From an uncultured Blautia sp. (GTDB lineage: Bacteria; Bacillota; Clostridia; Lachnospirales; Lachnospiraceae): DNA of 64,000 bases. The DNA is taken from NCBI GenBank assembly GCA_934378195.1, contig CAKRPO010000004.1, positions 1 through 64,000 of the forward strand. The letters are read 5' to 3'. The notes under the pieces are model-generated. The model ran no database searches, was not told the origin of the DNA, and was given only the letters and a program-made list of their open reading frames with translations. The translations under genes were made by a program, and so were the position numbers. Shown piece by piece: positions 54,039-63,197 of the stretch (its first letter is position 1; each line of letters opens with the position of its first letter).

Positions 54039-54995
54039 TTGGAAAGCACCGACACTTCTAATAATACGAGCAGCAATATGGTCTTCGATGATGTCTTTCG
54101 CACCTCTCTGGAAAAGATACCTCAACTCATCTTTCCTCTCATCAACGAGATCTATGGAATTTCATATTCTATGGATGCCACCATTGATCAATACCGTAAC
54201 GAATTTTACACCCTACATGGTATGAGGATCACTGATTCCAATCTTAAAGTCGCCGATGCACGTTACCATTTCGAATTGCAAAGTACCAGTGATTCACATA
54301 TGCATATCCGTATGCTGGAATACGATACTGCAGTCGGAATAGATAATCTTATCGAAAGCGACCAGCAACTACATATGTATTATCCACGCTCCTGCGTCCT
54401 GTATCTTCGCGGCACTTACAGCCGCATCTCTCAGGAAATAACTATCCACTATCCTGATGGAAGCAACATACTGTATAAACCCTCTGTCCTATATGTTCAA
54501 AACTATTCTCTTGAAGAAATGTTCCAGAAACACTTGATTTTGTTTCTGCCATTCTATATCATAAGATATGAACACGATCAACTTTTACTAAACGATAACC
54601 TCAGTCGACTTCAGGCTCTACTGGACGAATTTTCCCAACTCATACAGGCTCTTTATTATGAGCCAATAGTTGCGGAAAACAAAGAATACTTTTGTTACAT
54701 GGTCGATATGATCCAAATGGTTACAGACCATATTTTTAAAGATCATGAACCAATTAAAAACGGACTGGAGGATGTTATTATGCGTGGTAATCTATTAAAA
54801 CTCAAAACAGATGTAATCATTGAAAATACAGCAAACAAGGTTCGTACCGAAGAACGAGAAAATGGTATCCGGATTATGATATCCGCTCTAAAACCTTATA
54901 CCACAAATGAACAAATTACAAAACAGCTTATACAAAGTTACAGTCTCTCTCCTGATCAGGCTGAGGCCTACATTCGTAAATACACCCAGAATTAA
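54039..54995 (+). CDS. Rpn-type PD-(D/E)XK nuclease family protein, copy B
   Basis: Intact 318-residue protein starting at a TTG with GAGAAAGGA eight bases upstream. N-terminus VFDDVFRTSLEKIPQLIFPL; nuclease-like core DARYHFELQSTSDSHMHIRM near 74-93 (Asp, Glu-x-Gln). The C-terminal tail, including ENGIRIMISALKP, is helical and ends in a short motif shared with other Rpn proteins. The expected role is a DNA endonuclease linked to recombination or mobility (family knowledge). At the point where copy A is frameshifted, this copy reads AAAAACGG and stays open. Confidence 0.75.
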   Translation: MESTDTSNNTSSNMVFDDVFRTSLEKIPQLIFPLINEIYGISYSMDATIDQYRNEFYTLHGMRITDSNLKVADARYHFELQSTSDSHMHIRMLEYDTAVGIDNLIESDQQLHMYYPRSCVLYLRGTYSRISQEITIHYPDGSNILYKPSVLYVQNYSLEEMFQKHLILFLPFYIIRYEHDQLLLNDNLSRLQALLDEFSQLIQALYYEPIVAENKEYFCYMVDMIQMVTDHIFKDHEPIKNGLEDVIMRGNLLKLKTDVIIENTANKVRTEERENGIRIMISALKPYTTNEQITKQLIQSYSLSPDQAEAYIRKYTQN

Positions 54996-54998
54996 GTC

Positions 54999-55021
54999 AT
55001 GCAGGGGCATTACCCCTGCAT
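54999..55021. terminator. bidirectional terminator between Rpn copy B and capF
   Basis: ATGCAGGGG (54999-55007) pairs with CCCCTGCAT (55013-55021), five-base loop. It ends both the Rpn gene and the leftward capsule operon. Confidence 0.75.
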
Positions 55022-55030
55022 TCTTCATTT

Positions 55031-56227
55031 TTACACCGGTTCTCCAAATGTATCCGGATGTCCCGGATCAAAGATCTCATTGCATGTCATGACCGTCACA
55101 AGGTCTTCCGTTTCACTCAGGTTAATAATATTGTGCGTCCATCCCGGAATCATATAGATTGCCTCAATCTTATCTCCTGAAACCTCAAACGAAACCTTCT
55201 CGCCTGTATTGATGTTTCTCTCTTCGATCAATCCATGTCCATGCACCACAATGAACTGTTCCCATTTACTGTTGTGCCAGTGCTGTCCCTTCGTAATACC
55301 CGGCTTGGAAATATTAACCGACACCTGTCCACAATCCACTGTATGTACAAGCTCTGTAAAAGAGCCTCTGTTATCACAGTTCATCTTCATGGCATACTTA
55401 AACTTCTCTGCCGGAAGATAAGACAGATACAGTGAAAAAAGCTTCTTCGCAAAACTTCCCTCCGGCATCTTCGGCATCATCAGGCTCACCGGCTGCTCCT
55501 TGAACTCCTGCAGAAGATCCACAATCTCACCCAGCGTAACTTTATGTGTCACCGGCACACAGCAGTAACGTCCATCCTCTTTCAGTACCGTCTCAACTCC
55601 GTCAAACTCACAATGCTGCTCCTTATTCTCCAGAAGGTCAAACATCCCTTCCACAAGATCATCAATATACAGAAGCTCCAGCTCCGTTGAACGGTCATTC
55701 ACCATAAAAGGTTCGTCATTCGCAACTGCCCAGCAGAAAGTCGACACTGCCGAATTGTATTTCGGTCTGGAATGTCCCATCAAGTTCGGGAAACGATAGA
55801 CCGCAACCTTCGCCCAGGTCTCTTTCGCATAATCAAAGAACAGTTCCTCTCCAGCCTTCTTGGACTGTCCATATTCCGAATTTCCAAAACGCCCTGCCAG
55901 CGTTGCCTGGATAGAAGAAGAAAGCATGATCGGCGCTTTATTCTCATATTTCTTCAATGTATCCAGAAGCTGTAAAGCAAAACCAAAGTTTCCCTTCATA
56001 AAATCTTCCGGATTTTCCGGACGGTTCACACCTGCAAGGTTGAATACAAAATCTGTCTTCTGGCAATACTCGTCCAGTTCCTCAGCGGTGGAATCCAGGT
56101 CATACTCATAAATCTCATCCACTTTGATTCCCGGTCTTGTCCTGTTCTTGCCATCCCGAATATTCTTTAAGTTATTCACAAGGGCAGTTCCAACCATGCC
56201 CTTCGCACCTGTCACTAAAATATTCAT
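55031..56227 (-). CDS. capF: capsule NAD(P)-dependent reductase with cupin domain (CapF/WbjC)
   Basis: Second-step enzyme of UDP-N-acetyl-L-fucosamine synthesis, acting on the CapE product. The N-terminal SDR domain has NILVTGAKGMVGTAL (cofactor motif) and a reduced-function YGQSKKAGE Tyr/Lys pair near 120. The C-terminal cupin starts near 290 with KGQHWHNSKWEQF, whose His residues bind zinc. Length 398 is standard. Its last 243 bases are duplicated at 49655-49897. Nine bases after capG. Confidence 0.9.
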   Translation of the reverse strand: MNILVTGAKGMVGTALVNNLKNIRDGKNRTRPGIKVDEIYEYDLDSTAEELDEYCQKTDFVFNLAGVNRPENPEDFMKGNFGFALQLLDTLKKYENKAPIMLSSSIQATLAGRFGNSEYGQSKKAGEELFFDYAKETWAKVAVYRFPNLMGHSRPKYNSAVSTFCWAVANDEPFMVNDRSTELELLYIDDLVEGMFDLLENKEQHCEFDGVETVLKEDGRYCCVPVTHKVTLGEIVDLLQEFKEQPVSLMMPKMPEGSFAKKLFSLYLSYLPAEKFKYAMKMNCDNRGSFTELVHTVDCGQVSVNISKPGITKGQHWHNSKWEQFIVVHGHGLIEERNINTGEKVSFEVSGDKIEAIYMIPGWTHNIINLSETEDLVTVMTCNEIFDPGHPDTFGEPV

Positions 56228-56236
56228 ACGTTTCCC

Positions 56237-57409
56237 CTATTTCTGGTCTTTTCTCCATACCATCTTGTTGACTACATTTACATACCCCTGAATGATTCTT
56301 ACCACCTTCATGGAAACCGTCTCATCCACATAATCCGGACACGGCTTACCAAGCACGCCTTTTTCCTTCATATCGATTGCCATGGAAGTCGCCTGCAGAA
56401 GCTCATTCGTCGTGATACCTGCAAGGATAAAGTTTCCGGATTCCAGTGCTTCCGGTCTCTCTGTCGATGTACGGATACATACCGCAGCGATTGGATGACC
56501 AATGGAAAGATAGAAAGAAGATTCCTCCGGCAAGGTTCCGGAATCCGAAACAATCGCCAACGCATTCATCTGCAGCTTATTATAATCATTAAATCCAAGC
56601 GGCTCATTCACACGCACTCTCGGATCCAGCTTAAATCCACTCTTTTCCAGTCTGTTCTTAGAACGCGGATGGCAGGAATACAGGATCGGCATATCATACT
56701 TCTCAGCCAGCGCATTGATCGCAGTAAAAAGACTCGTAAAGTTCTTCTCTGTATCAATGTTCTCTTCCCTGTGCGCAGATAAAAGGATATATTTATTCGG
56801 TTCCAGCCCCAGACGCTCCAGCACATCGGACGCCTCAATCTTGTCCAGATTTCCATGCAGGACTTCTGCCATCGGAGAACCAGTTACATAAGTCCTCTCC
56901 TTCGGCATTCCCATCTCATGAAGATATTTTCTCGCCGGCTCTGAATACGGCAAATTCACATCAGAGATCACATCCACGATACGACGGTTGGTCTCCTCCG
57001 GAAGACACTCATCCTTACATCTGTTTCCCGCTTCCATATGGAAAATCGGGATATGAAGTCTCTTCGCAGAGATTGCAGAAAGACAGGAGTTCGTGTCACC
57101 GAGCACCAGAAGCGCATCCGGCTTCAGCTCTTCCATCACTTCGTAAGTCTGAGCCAAGATATTTCCACAGGTCTCGCCTAAATGCTTTCCAACCACATGC
57201 AGTAAGATATCCGGACCGCCAAGGTCAAAATCTTCCCAGAAAATCGTAGAAAGATTCTTGTCCCAGTTCTGATTTGTATATACGATACAGGTATCAAAAT
57301 ATTCCCGGCATCTCTTCATCGTTGCGGCAAGACGGATGATCTCCGGACGCGTGCCGCAGACGATCATACATTTAATCTTGCCATTGTTTTTCCATTTGAA
57401 ATCGTACAT
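56237..57409 (-). CDS. capG: UDP-N-acetylglucosamine 2-epimerase family protein (CapG-like)
   Basis: Non-hydrolysing 2-epimerase, the final step to UDP-N-acetyl-L-fucosamine when paired with CapE and CapF. Family motifs are CGTRPEIIRLA near 20, VLGDTNSCL near 100, HMEAGNRCKDECLPEETNRRIVD near 123, SAHREENID near 212, and SDSGTLPEES near 290. Length 390. Its ATG shares one base with the capE stop, GGAGG upstream. Confidence 0.9.
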   Translation of the reverse strand: MYDFKWKNNGKIKCMIVCGTRPEIIRLAATMKRCREYFDTCIVYTNQNWDKNLSTIFWEDFDLGGPDILLHVVGKHLGETCGNILAQTYEVMEELKPDALLVLGDTNSCLSAISAKRLHIPIFHMEAGNRCKDECLPEETNRRIVDVISDVNLPYSEPARKYLHEMGMPKERTYVTGSPMAEVLHGNLDKIEASDVLERLGLEPNKYILLSAHREENIDTEKNFTSLFTAINALAEKYDMPILYSCHPRSKNRLEKSGFKLDPRVRVNEPLGFNDYNKLQMNALAIVSDSGTLPEESSFYLSIGHPIAAVCIRTSTERPEALESGNFILAGITTNELLQATSMAIDMKEKGVLGKPCPDYVDETVSMKVVRIIQGYVNVVNKMVWRKDQK

Positions 57410-58446
57410 CAGTTTTCCTCCGCAAGTCTTTCCTGAATATAAGGAAGTTTCGCAATCGTTGCCTTTGTCTCTTCCAGGTTCAGTCTTCTGGTATTATTGC
57501 TGTTAAACTCTGTCAGCGTATTTCTCTTCTCGTCACCTTCCTTGAAGTACTTGTCATAATTCAGACCTCTGTTATCTGCCGGAACTCTGTAGAAATTTCC
57601 CATGTCGATTGCTTTCGCACACTCTTCATTGGTAAGCAGTGTCTCATACATCTTCTCACCATGACGGATGCCGATCACTTTAATTTCTTCTTTCTTTCCA
57701 CCAAAGAGCTCACAAACTGCTTCTGCCTGTGTCTGGATTGTGCAGGCCGGTGCTTTCATAATAAGAAGGTCTCCGTTCTCACCATTCTCAAATGCAAAAA
57801 GCACCAGGTCAACCGCCTCATCAAGACTCATAATAAAACGAGTCATAGACGGTTCTGTAACTGTGATGGAATTACCAGCCTTGATCTGATCGATCCACAA
57901 CGGAATGACAGATCCACGAGAACACATAACATTACCATAACGAGTACAACAGATCTTAGTCTTTCCAGACATACGGCTCTTCGCTACCGCAACTTTCTCT
58001 TCAACTGCCTTTGTGATTCCCATCGCATTGATCGGATAAGCAGCCTTGTCCGTAGAAAGACAGATAACAGATTCCACACCTTCCTCGATTGCTGCTGTCA
58101 GGACATTTTCCGTTCCGATTACGTTCGTACGAACCGCTTCCATCGGGAAGAATTCACAGGACGGAACCTGCTTCAATGCTGCTGCATGGAAGATATAATC
58201 CACACCATGAATCGCAGACTTCACGGACTGGAGATCACGAACATCTCCTATGTAAAACTTAATCTTGTCCGCTACCTCAGGCATCTTTGCCTGATACTCA
58301 TGACGCATATCATCCTGCTTCTTCTCGTCACGAGAGAAGATACGAATTTCACCAATATCCGTCTGTAAAAAACGATTTAAAACTGCGTTTCCGAAGGAAC
58401 CTGTACCTCCGGTGATCATAAGTGTTTTTCCTGCAAATAAACTCAT
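57409..58446 (-). CDS. capE: UDP-GlcNAc 4,6-dehydratase / 5-epimerase (CapE)
   Basis: First committed enzyme: turns UDP-GlcNAc into a 4-keto-6-deoxy intermediate. Cofactor motif ITGGTGSFGNAVL at 11-23, IFHAAALKQVPSCEFFP near 85, and catalytic Thr/Met-Lys in CLSTDKAAYPINAMGITK near 128-146, where Met takes the usual Tyr place as in FlaA1/CapE-type enzymes. Length 345. GGGAG precedes the ATG. It leads the capE-capG-capF block. Confidence 0.92.
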   Translation of the reverse strand: MSLFAGKTLMITGGTGSFGNAVLNRFLQTDIGEIRIFSRDEKKQDDMRHEYQAKMPEVADKIKFYIGDVRDLQSVKSAIHGVDYIFHAAALKQVPSCEFFPMEAVRTNVIGTENVLTAAIEEGVESVICLSTDKAAYPINAMGITKAVEEKVAVAKSRMSGKTKICCTRYGNVMCSRGSVIPLWIDQIKAGNSITVTEPSMTRFIMSLDEAVDLVLFAFENGENGDLLIMKAPACTIQTQAEAVCELFGGKKEEIKVIGIRHGEKMYETLLTNEECAKAIDMGNFYRVPADNRGLNYDKYFKEGDEKRNTLTEFNSNNTRRLNLEETKATIAKLPYIQERLAEEN

Positions 58447-58491
58447 TGTCTTTTCTCCCTATCTGTAAGTTTTTTCCTTTTTATATCTTCT

Positions 58492-59407
58492 TTAAAATTT
58501 TAAGTTCCATAATTCACCAAGTTTAAAATCATATTCATCCGGATAAATTTTATCCATTCCGTTATCACTCGTAAATGTCATTTCTCCAAAGTATACTTTT
58601 CCATCAATTTCATACAAATCAACTCGTACCTGATCAATTCCTTTACACAGCTTCAAAACAATTTCTTTCATCAAGTCAAATTGATCCGGTCTATTTATCG
58701 ATATATCTGAGCTTGGATAGTCTCCAATACTGAATGACTGCCGTTTCCAATCCATATCATATATAGTTCTTTTGTGGTTTATAAATCTGTCACAATCTAC
58801 TCTACAGTAATAAGAGTGCCCCCCCCATACATATGAATTTATAATCATTAATATTAGCCCCCATATATTTTTCAATAATTATTCTAGGCTTAATATTTTC
58901 ATAATGCATCTCAAAATTCATATCTGCAAGATTTCTTTTTAAATAATAATCATATTTCAACTTAAGAAGTTTCTTATCAATTCCAACTGACTTATCGCAA
59001 AGTGTAACGCTTCCACTATCATGATTGCATTTTATTACAAATTTATCAGGCAATTCATCAAAATCAATTTGATCAAAATTATCATATACTCCCAACAATG
59101 GGATTAAATATTCTTCCCCAATGACAGACGCAACCCATTCTCTAACCAGATATTTATCTGCTAATTTTGTCTTTTCAGATGTTGCACATAACAATTTTGA
59201 TACATTCAATTTTTCTGTATATCTTTCTGGACTATCCCAATGCAGAGTATTACCTGTGGATTTTTTATATGCTTCAGCTATTAACCTCTTTTTATCTTCT
59301 AAAGACATTTTTTTATGCTTTTGTATTTCTAACATTGTACGCTTCTGGTTTCTCTTTACAATCAGAATCTGTGGCACTATCTTCTTAAGTACTTCCTTTA
59401 ATGACAT
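58492..59407 (-). pseudogene. TupA-like ATP-grasp gene, out of frame at a G8 tract
   Basis: Two frames together make one TupA-like ATP-grasp protein of about 304 residues, a family found in teichuronic-acid and capsule clusters. The first (59407 to 58802) covers NTLHWDSPERYTEKLN, DKFVIKCNHDSGSV and ENIKPRIIIEKYM, then ends after CMGG. The second resumes with GHSYYCRVDCDRF and continues FGEMTFTSDNGMDKI to 58492. The break is a run of eight G residues on the coding strand (58826-58819); seven would keep the frame. It may be a switch by strand slippage, a recent mutation, or a sequencing error. Confidence 0.75.
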
Positions 59408-59449
59408 TTTTAATTACGCCTCCTATATTATATCTTTTTTGTTTTGTTT

Positions 59450-60910
59450 TTATTTTCTTCGTTTAATACTTACTTTGCATACTTCTAAAATTTCTTTTGC
59501 AAGTTTATTCTTTGTAATTTTTGCAGAAACAAGCAAACTTAAAGAATAAATTACTATGCCAATTACAATTTTGATTGCCAACTTATAAAAAGTACTTTCA
59601 AGAGTAATATTTAAATTATATACTATCACTCCCATTAAACATGAGCTGAACAATACTATAGCTATAAATTTTAGCGGTTCTAAAAAATCAACATACTTTC
59701 TTGCATATACAATTTGAACCCCAAATACAATTATTTCAGTCACCAATGTTCCTATTGCCGCACCTACTGATCCTAGCTTTGGTATTAATAAAGTATTTAT
59801 TATTACATTTGTTATTGCCCCCAATATACAAGACCAAACAAATACTTTATCTAATTCATTAGGCAATAATACTTGCGTTCTAACCACATTTGCCATAGCA
59901 ATAAACAAAGTACTTGGCAATAAAATATAAAATAGAATTACACATTTATCATATCCAGCTCCATAATAAAATGGAACAAAATCAGTAATTATAGACATCA
60001 TCCCAGCCATTATAGGTGCTGAAATCAATACTGCTAACGCTAATGACTTTTGAACTATTTCACTTAATTGATCTATTTTTAGTTTATTTACCAAATTAGA
60101 CATTCTTGGTAGCATTACAGTACCAAACGCTGTAACAATACATAGAGGTAAACTAATCAATTTGTCCGTACTATCATAAAATCCCACCTCTACTGTTCCA
60201 CTCATTGCTCCCAACATAATTTTGTCCATTACTCTATAAAAACTTATAGCAATGGTTGGTATAAACAAAATCATATTTGGTTTTATATGCTTAATGATGT
60301 CACAAGGCTCTATCTTCACATGATCCACAAATTTTGAAACAAATGGCCATAATAATGCTTGATTTAAGAAAATGGCCCCTACCATAATCAAAGTATATAC
60401 CGCTACATCCGATTTCGATTTAACAAAGATAAATATACAGATAGTCGAAACAATTTTTACAATTGCATTTCTCCCAATAGTAATTCTAAATTCTTCTAGC
60501 CCCTGAAAAAACCATGTAATATCTATTCCGGCAGAGATTACATATAAAATCATTATCCAGTATATAATATTATTATCCTTAAATATCACCACCATTAAAA
60601 TATATCCAATAATGCAAATGATTGAGATACTTAATTGCATCAAATATATACTCCAAAATACTTGGCTTAAATTGCTTCTATTTTCTCTATTTTTAGCAAT
60701 CATTCGATTCCCATAATTATTTAAGCCCATCATTGTAACAAGAACAAAATAATTAGCTGTCGCATATGCATATGCATATATTCCAATTCCTTCTGGCTGT
60801 AACACTCTTGAAACATAAGGTGTTACAAGTAAAGGGGTCACAATTGTAAGCAACTGATAAAGAATATTATATATAAAATTACGTTTAACACTTGGAGTCT
60901 TGCTATTCAC
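59450..60910 (-). CDS. oligosaccharide flippase (Wzx-like)
   Basis: Membrane protein of 486 residues with about twelve to fourteen helices, of the polysaccharide-biosynthesis/MATE-like exporter family. The N-terminus NIIYQLL-like YNILYQLLTIVTPLLVTPYVSRVLQPEGIGIYAYA is typical. It would flip undecaprenyl-linked repeat units across the membrane. The start is GTG with GAGG seven bases upstream, overlapping the acyltransferase stop by eight bases. Strongly AT-rich. Confidence 0.88.
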   Translation of the reverse strand: MNSKTPSVKRNFIYNILYQLLTIVTPLLVTPYVSRVLQPEGIGIYAYAYATANYFVLVTMMGLNNYGNRMIAKNRENRSNLSQVFWSIYLMQLSISIICIIGYILMVVIFKDNNIIYWIMILYVISAGIDITWFFQGLEEFRITIGRNAIVKIVSTICIFIFVKSKSDVAVYTLIMVGAIFLNQALLWPFVSKFVDHVKIEPCDIIKHIKPNMILFIPTIAISFYRVMDKIMLGAMSGTVEVGFYDSTDKLISLPLCIVTAFGTVMLPRMSNLVNKLKIDQLSEIVQKSLALAVLISAPIMAGMMSIITDFVPFYYGAGYDKCVILFYILLPSTLFIAMANVVRTQVLLPNELDKVFVWSCILGAITNVIINTLLIPKLGSVGAAIGTLVTEIIVFGVQIVYARKYVDFLEPLKFIAIVLFSSCLMGVIVYNLNITLESTFYKLAIKIVIGIVIYSLSLLVSAKITKNKLAKEILEVCKVSIKRRK

Positions 60911-61904
60911 TTATAATCCTCTTTTCTAACAGAAATCTTTTTGCTTTTTGAACTATCCACAAAGTCAATACCGATAATAAAAAAACACACGCCCACTCAA
61001 TCAAATAGAATAACGAAAAATCCATCTTATTTTTTACTATTCTAAAAAGCAAAATGTATATTGGATGTATTAAATATAATGTAAATGAATTCTTGCTTAT
61101 GTATTCAATAAAAGAATTTTTAATGGCAGGTATATATCTAATCAGCAATAGCGTCACTGTCATCCCAAAAGACAGATAATGTAAATTAACCGGCCGTTTT
61201 CCTGTTGATGGCGAAAAAACAAAACCATTTTTATTAATTATACATGTAGCTATAAATACTAATAGCCAAACAATATATCCATACCTTTTCCATTTCTCAT
61301 TAACCTTCGCCCATATGCAATCCTGCATTACTATCAAATATGCCATACAACACATCAACCATTGATCTACCAAAATCCATCCAATATACGATTCACCGAT
61401 ATAATTTATGTATAACATCTTCACAAAAGTATATATTGTAATTTCTATTGCAATAAATAATACAAATGAAACATTATTTTTAAATCGTGATATTATTTTA
61501 TTACATATCGGTCCCAGTAATGCATTAATAAAATATACTTTTACAATCCATACATATCCAATGCTATCCTCACACATCAAAAAAGAATTAATCCACTGCT
61601 TGGGCGGGAATAAATCTAAACGTCCTATTAAATAATAAAGAAAAAACAGTGCCACTGAATATATAATTATAAATATATATGTCGGTTTTAAAAGTCTTTG
61701 TACCCTTTTTTTACAGTATAAATAATAGCTATGCCTATCTTCAATTCTTTCAAATGGAGCAACATATGCACTTAAATACACAAGTAGAATCACATCAAAT
61801 GATCGTAAATCATTTATAAATTTGGGAGCATCACAATGAGCCAAAATAATTAATAATATTCCTAGCACACGTAAACAATCTATTTTTGAATCTCTAGTCT
61901 TCAT
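60903..61904 (-). CDS. acyltransferase family 3 membrane protein
   Basis: Predicted O-acetyltransferase that decorates the capsule sugar, 333 residues and about ten helices. Family features are the N-terminal RDSKIDCLRVLGILLIILAHCD (Arg and catalytic-type His) and a C-terminal SFTLYLIHPIYI segment. AAGGAAG precedes the ATG, which overlaps wzy by 11 bases. Confidence 0.85.
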   Translation of the reverse strand: MKTRDSKIDCLRVLGILLIILAHCDAPKFINDLRSFDVILLVYLSAYVAPFERIEDRHSYYLYCKKRVQRLLKPTYIFIIIYSVALFFLYYLIGRLDLFPPKQWINSFLMCEDSIGYVWIVKVYFINALLGPICNKIISRFKNNVSFVLFIAIEITIYTFVKMLYINYIGESYIGWILVDQWLMCCMAYLIVMQDCIWAKVNEKWKRYGYIVWLLVFIATCIINKNGFVFSPSTGKRPVNLHYLSFGMTVTLLLIRYIPAIKNSFIEYISKNSFTLYLIHPIYILLFRIVKNKMDFSLFYLIEWACVFLLSVLTLWIVQKAKRFLLEKRIISE

Positions 61905-63183
61905 AAATAACTTCCTTTTTTGTAAAAACTATGATAAAAAATAGCACAAAGAAAAAACTAACTGATATTCCATCCCATTTAAAAACAGTTCTATATATTG
62001 AATACATCCAAAAAGCTTCTATAGCATGCCATCTTATCGTATTATTCCAATATGCCTTTTTATCTATATAATATGAAAAAATTGCAAGTAGAATAGGTCC
62101 TATGACCAGTCCAAAATATCCCCAATCCATTAAAAATGGAAAAAAGACCGTTGACATAGCATTTAATTTTACATTTGCTCCAATAGTCAAACTCCTACAA
62201 GCCAACGTACTGTTAATTATAAAGTCACTATTTATTAAAGAAAATCCGATTCTATTGAAGAACAATGCTACCAGATTCCATACAAAACCAAAACTTGAAA
62301 ATCCATATAAAAATGTCGTATTTATTTTATAAGTCAAAAGATTATCTAATAATTTTGATAAATATGCTGGACCACAAAAATAATATAAATATGCAGTTCT
62401 AATTATGCTATCTCCTTCAGAACTTCTTTCATTGGATATCCACAAAAGAACACCCACACAAATAATAATGAGCAAACTCGTCATAATTTTTTCTTTTTTG
62501 GACAATACTTGTATTCTTTCTTTTCTTTGTACTCTATAATATTTTGCATAACATAATAAAAAGATAATCACTAAAACAATAAAGCCATTCCTTGCAGCAT
62601 TTGTTAAACAATATAAAGTCAAATTTATAAAAGAAATTATTAGAAGTTTTCTAGATTCTTTTTCCCCTTGAAAAAGTACTATGCATCCGATAATAAACGT
62701 AGCAATAATAGCCGGATAACAAAAAACTTGTAGTATCAAATTTGAAAGATTACTAGTTCCTATTTCTTGTGATTCGATTCCAGCTATCGATCTTAAATAC
62801 ATAAAACCTTCTGTTCTTATAATTACTAGCGCACGAATAAAAAAAGGTATTATATAAACAAAAACAAGTACATTTATTACATATACCATTCTATATTTTA
62901 TTTCACATTGCATCTCGCTAATATACTGTGCATTTATTTTTCTATTATGGGACAATGCAGAATATACTATAGCAAACAATAGTATTCCTAAAAACATGGC
63001 TATATTTACAATACCAGAAGGTAAATACACTCCATACAGTCCCATATTAGAGAATACTCCTGTAATTCCCCATATAAAACAAAATATACTTCCGCTATTT
63101 AAGTACGTTTTTGTCTGAATTCGGCACAAACACCCCCCAAAAAAACTTAAAATAGCGAATATGACTATCATAAATATATCCAT
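61894..63183 (-). CDS. O-antigen/capsule polymerase-like protein (Wzy)
   Basis: Membrane protein of 429 residues with about eleven helices and one large external loop, the usual topology of Wzy polymerases. Wzy sequences are too divergent for a firm motif; the call rests on topology and place between the flippase block and a glycosyltransferase. AAGGAAGG precedes the ATG. It would join repeat units on the outer face of the membrane. Confidence 0.75.
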   Translation of the reverse strand: MDIFMIVIFAILSFFGGCLCRIQTKTYLNSGSIFCFIWGITGVFSNMGLYGVYLPSGIVNIAMFLGILLFAIVYSALSHNRKINAQYISEMQCEIKYRMVYVINVLVFVYIIPFFIRALVIIRTEGFMYLRSIAGIESQEIGTSNLSNLILQVFCYPAIIATFIIGCIVLFQGEKESRKLLIISFINLTLYCLTNAARNGFIVLVIIFLLCYAKYYRVQRKERIQVLSKKEKIMTSLLIIICVGVLLWISNERSSEGDSIIRTAYLYYFCGPAYLSKLLDNLLTYKINTTFLYGFSSFGFVWNLVALFFNRIGFSLINSDFIINSTLACRSLTIGANVKLNAMSTVFFPFLMDWGYFGLVIGPILLAIFSYYIDKKAYWNNTIRWHAIEAFWMYSIYRTVFKWDGISVSFFFVLFFIIVFTKKEVIYED

Positions 63184-63197
63184 ATCAACCTTCCTTA

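Larger units (their letters stand above)
53866..55273. repeat. 1.4-kb segmental duplication, copy B (likely source copy)
   Basis: Homologous to 48476-49897. Here the Rpn frame is intact and the capF part belongs to a complete capF gene, so this is probably the original arrangement. Confidence 0.85.
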
